From Pseudomonadota bacterium (GTDB taxonomy: Bacteria > Pseudomonadota > Gammaproteobacteria > Xanthomonadales > Xanthomonadaceae): 51,846 nt of DNA. The notes under the pieces are model-generated. The model had not been told where the DNA came from. It saw nothing but the letters and a program-made list of their open reading frames with translations, and made no database searches. The position numbers were made by a program, and so were the translations under genes. The stretch is taken from contig JAEZYE010000021.1 of NCBI GenBank assembly GCA_023419315.1, positions 1 to 51,846 on the forward strand, read 5' to 3'. Positions 50,587 through 51,846 of this stretch are shown in pieces (within the stretch, counting starts at the first letter, position 1; every line of letters begins with the position of its first letter).

Positions 50587-50615
50587 CTTGAATTCAAGCC
50601 GCCACGGCCGCAAAT
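50587..50615 (+). promoter_or_regulatory. Candidate heat-shock (sigma32-type) promoter of htpX
   Basis: CTTGAA at 50587-50592 and CCGCAAAT at 50608-50615, with a 15-base spacer, approximate the sigma32 consensus CTTGAA/CCCCATNT. The position, about 40 bases before the htpX start, is right. Only part of the -10 agrees. Confidence 0.4.
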
Positions 50616-50655
50616 CCCGCGCACACTCCCCCGCAAAACCTTCGGAGCCGCCGTC

Positions 50656-51537
50656 GTGTTCAACCGTATCGCCCTTTTCCTCGCCACCAACCTGGCCGTG
50701 CTGGTGCTGGCCAGCGTCGTCATGTCGATCCTGGGCGTGAATCCCAACCAGATGTCCGGCCTGCTGGTGATGGCGGCCATCTTCGGTTTCGGCGGCTCGC
50801 TCATCTCGCTGATGCTGTCCAAGACGATGGCGCTGCGTGCGACCGGCGCGCATGTCATCGAACAACCGCGCAACGAAGCCGAGCAATGGCTGGTGGCGAC
50901 AGTGCAGCGCCAGGCGCAGGCCGCCGGCATCGGCATGCCGCAGGTCGCGATCTATGACGCGCCGGAGATCAATGCGTTCGCCACCGGCGCCAACCGCAAC
51001 AACGCACTGGTCGCCGTGTCCACCGGATTGCTGCGCGCCATGAATCGTGACGAGGCCGAAGCCGTGCTGGGACATGAAGTCAGCCACGTCGCCAATGGCG
51101 ACATGGTGACCATGGCGCTGCTGCAGGGCGTGCTCAACACGTTCGTGATCGTGCTGGCGCGCGTGGTCGGCGGAATTGTCGACAGCTATCTTTCGGGCAA
51201 TCGCGAAGGCGGCGGTCGTGGACTGGCGTACTACGCCATTGTCATGGTGCTGGAACTGGTGTTCGGCCTGTTCGCCACGATGATCGCGATGTGGTTCTCG
51301 CGCCGTCGGGAATTCCGTGCTGACGCGGGCGGCGCGACGCTGGCCGGCCGCCAGAAGATGATCGCGGCGCTAGAGCGGCTGAATGCGCAGCATGCGCCCA
51401 GCACGCTGCCCGCGCAGGTGGAGGCGTTCGGCATTGCGGGCGGTATCGGTCATGGTCTGAAGCGGCTCTTCCTCAGCCATCCGCCGTTGGAGGAGCGTAT
51501 TGCGACGTTGCGTGCGGCGCAGGGCACGTTTGCTTGA
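50656..51537 (+). CDS. htpX: Heat-shock membrane protease HtpX
   Basis: 293 aa from GTG 50656 (GGAG eight bases before it); the frame reaches back to 50335 inside gluQRS and is not coding. Two N-terminal helices (FNRIALFLATNLAVLVLA; MSGLLVMAAIFGFGGSLISLML) and two more later hold it in the inner membrane. The zinc site GHEVSHVANGD (His 140, Glu 141, His 144) and the Glu in RREFRADAGGA complete the M48 active site, facing the cytoplasm. It digests damaged membrane proteins with FtsH. It is the second M48 protease in the window. A sigma32-like promoter precedes it. Confidence 0.96.
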   Translation: MFNRIALFLATNLAVLVLASVVMSILGVNPNQMSGLLVMAAIFGFGGSLISLMLSKTMALRATGAHVIEQPRNEAEQWLVATVQRQAQAAGIGMPQVAIYDAPEINAFATGANRNNALVAVSTGLLRAMNRDEAEAVLGHEVSHVANGDMVTMALLQGVLNTFVIVLARVVGGIVDSYLSGNREGGGRGLAYYAIVMVLELVFGLFATMIAMWFSRRREFRADAGGATLAGRQKMIAALERLNAQHAPSTLPAQVEAFGIAGGIGHGLKRLFLSHPPLEERIATLRAAQGTFA

Positions 51538-51551
51538 ACCAGGTTATCGAG

Positions 51552-51578
51552 AACCCCGCCGGAAGGCGGGGTTTTTTT
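51552..51578 (+). terminator. Rho-independent terminator of htpX
   Basis: AACCCCGCC / GGCGGGGTT stem with GGAA loop followed by a run of seven T, 15 bases after the htpX stop. Textbook intrinsic terminator. Confidence 0.95.
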
Positions 51579-51846
51579 GTGGGCGTTCGTTTGTTCGGTG
51601 GGTTTGGGGGGACGTCGTGGTCCGTTGGGCCGCTGGTTGAAATAAGCGAAGCGCATTGCGCCGGTCTTGGCAGGTTCGTTTGAGAGCAGGCAAGCCAACG
51701 CAAAGCCAGAGCCAGAGCAAGAAGCTTTCGCGCTTTGCGCGAGTTCCTTTTGTCTTGTCAAAAGGAACCAAAACCGTTGGCGCCCGACAGTCGCCGGAGC
51801 TTCGCTCCGGTGCCCTGCGCTTCTCGCCGTCCGGGGCACGGCGCCC
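51579..51846. repeat. Hairpin-rich intergenic sequence, probable dispersed repeat (continues past the window)
   Basis: No gene is convincing. Three consecutive stem-loops are seen: TCGCGC/GCGCGA (51728-51742), GTTCCTTTTG/CAAAAGGAAC (51743-51768, 10 bp, 6-base loop) and CCGGAGC/GCTCCGG (51794-51810), then a CG-rich stretch with TGCCC ... GGGGCA. From memory, similar stretches recur in intergenic regions of Lysobacter-like genomes, but this cannot be checked here and no other copy is present in the window. Confidence 0.5.

Overview
The window is high-GC bacterial DNA, most likely from a gammaproteobacterium of the Xanthomonadaceae/Lysobacteraceae (Lysobacter, Luteimonas or a relative). This rests on gene content and style: RegB/RegA-like regulators, an ispG-PAP2 pair, a thrABC operon behind a threonine-rich leader, a TonB-dependent maltoside locus with a LacI regulator, and phaB/phaR genes. 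No rRNA or marker gene proves the genus. Nearly all of it is densely packed chromosomal housekeeping DNA. The exceptions are an IS-bounded, lower-GC patch at 1-1600 and a hairpin-rich repeat at the right end.

Layout. 1-1600: ends and remnants of IS3-family elements around a poly-proline protein tail and a small, translationally adjacent gene of unknown function. 1672-5741 (minus): an MsbA-like ABC exporter, then an ECF sigma factor, a membrane-anchored Ala/Pro-rich protein and YigZ, linked by ATGA overlaps. 5970-8870 (plus): a GAF-GAF-GGDEF-EAL protein. 8896-13978 (minus): a VWA protein, xseA, and a RegA/RegB-like two-component pair. 14059-16018 (plus): ispG and a PAP2 phosphatase, converging on a VOC protein. 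16508-20209: an FHA-GGDEF cyclase divergent from a TPR Ser/Thr kinase. 20213-25277 (minus): a DMT transporter, murB-pyrD, a DUF4190-like protein and an ALDH7-type aldehyde dehydrogenase. 25550-25626: tRNA-Arg(CCU).

25755-30806: promoter, Thr-rich leader peptide, mutually exclusive RNA stems and thrA-thrB-thrC, a classical attenuated threonine operon. It runs directly into two L,D-transpeptidases of different families and an OsmC protein. 33152-42307 is a malto-oligosaccharide unit: LacI regulator, exported alpha-amylase, MFS sugar transporter, cytoplasmic alpha-glucosidase and TonB-dependent receptor. The same 14-bp near-palindrome lies before the alpha-glucosidase/MFS divergon and before the receptor gene, which suggests one regulator controls the set. 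The logic is degradation outside, TonB uptake, inner-membrane transport and cytoplasmic hydrolysis.

42334-47325: bidirectional terminators, tRNA-Ala(CGC), rnd, a SUMF1-fold lipoprotein-like protein lacking the FGE cysteines, an M48 protease coupled to a secreted SRPBCC protein, and a tiny membrane protein. 47379-49589: phaB-phaR-phaB. 49656-51537: gluQRS divergent from htpX, with a sigma32-like promoter. The window ends in a string of hairpins that looks like a dispersed intergenic repeat. The least explained pieces are the IS-truncated tail gene with its partner, the FHA-cyclase/kinase pairing, the cysteine-less SUMF1 protein and the terminal repeat.
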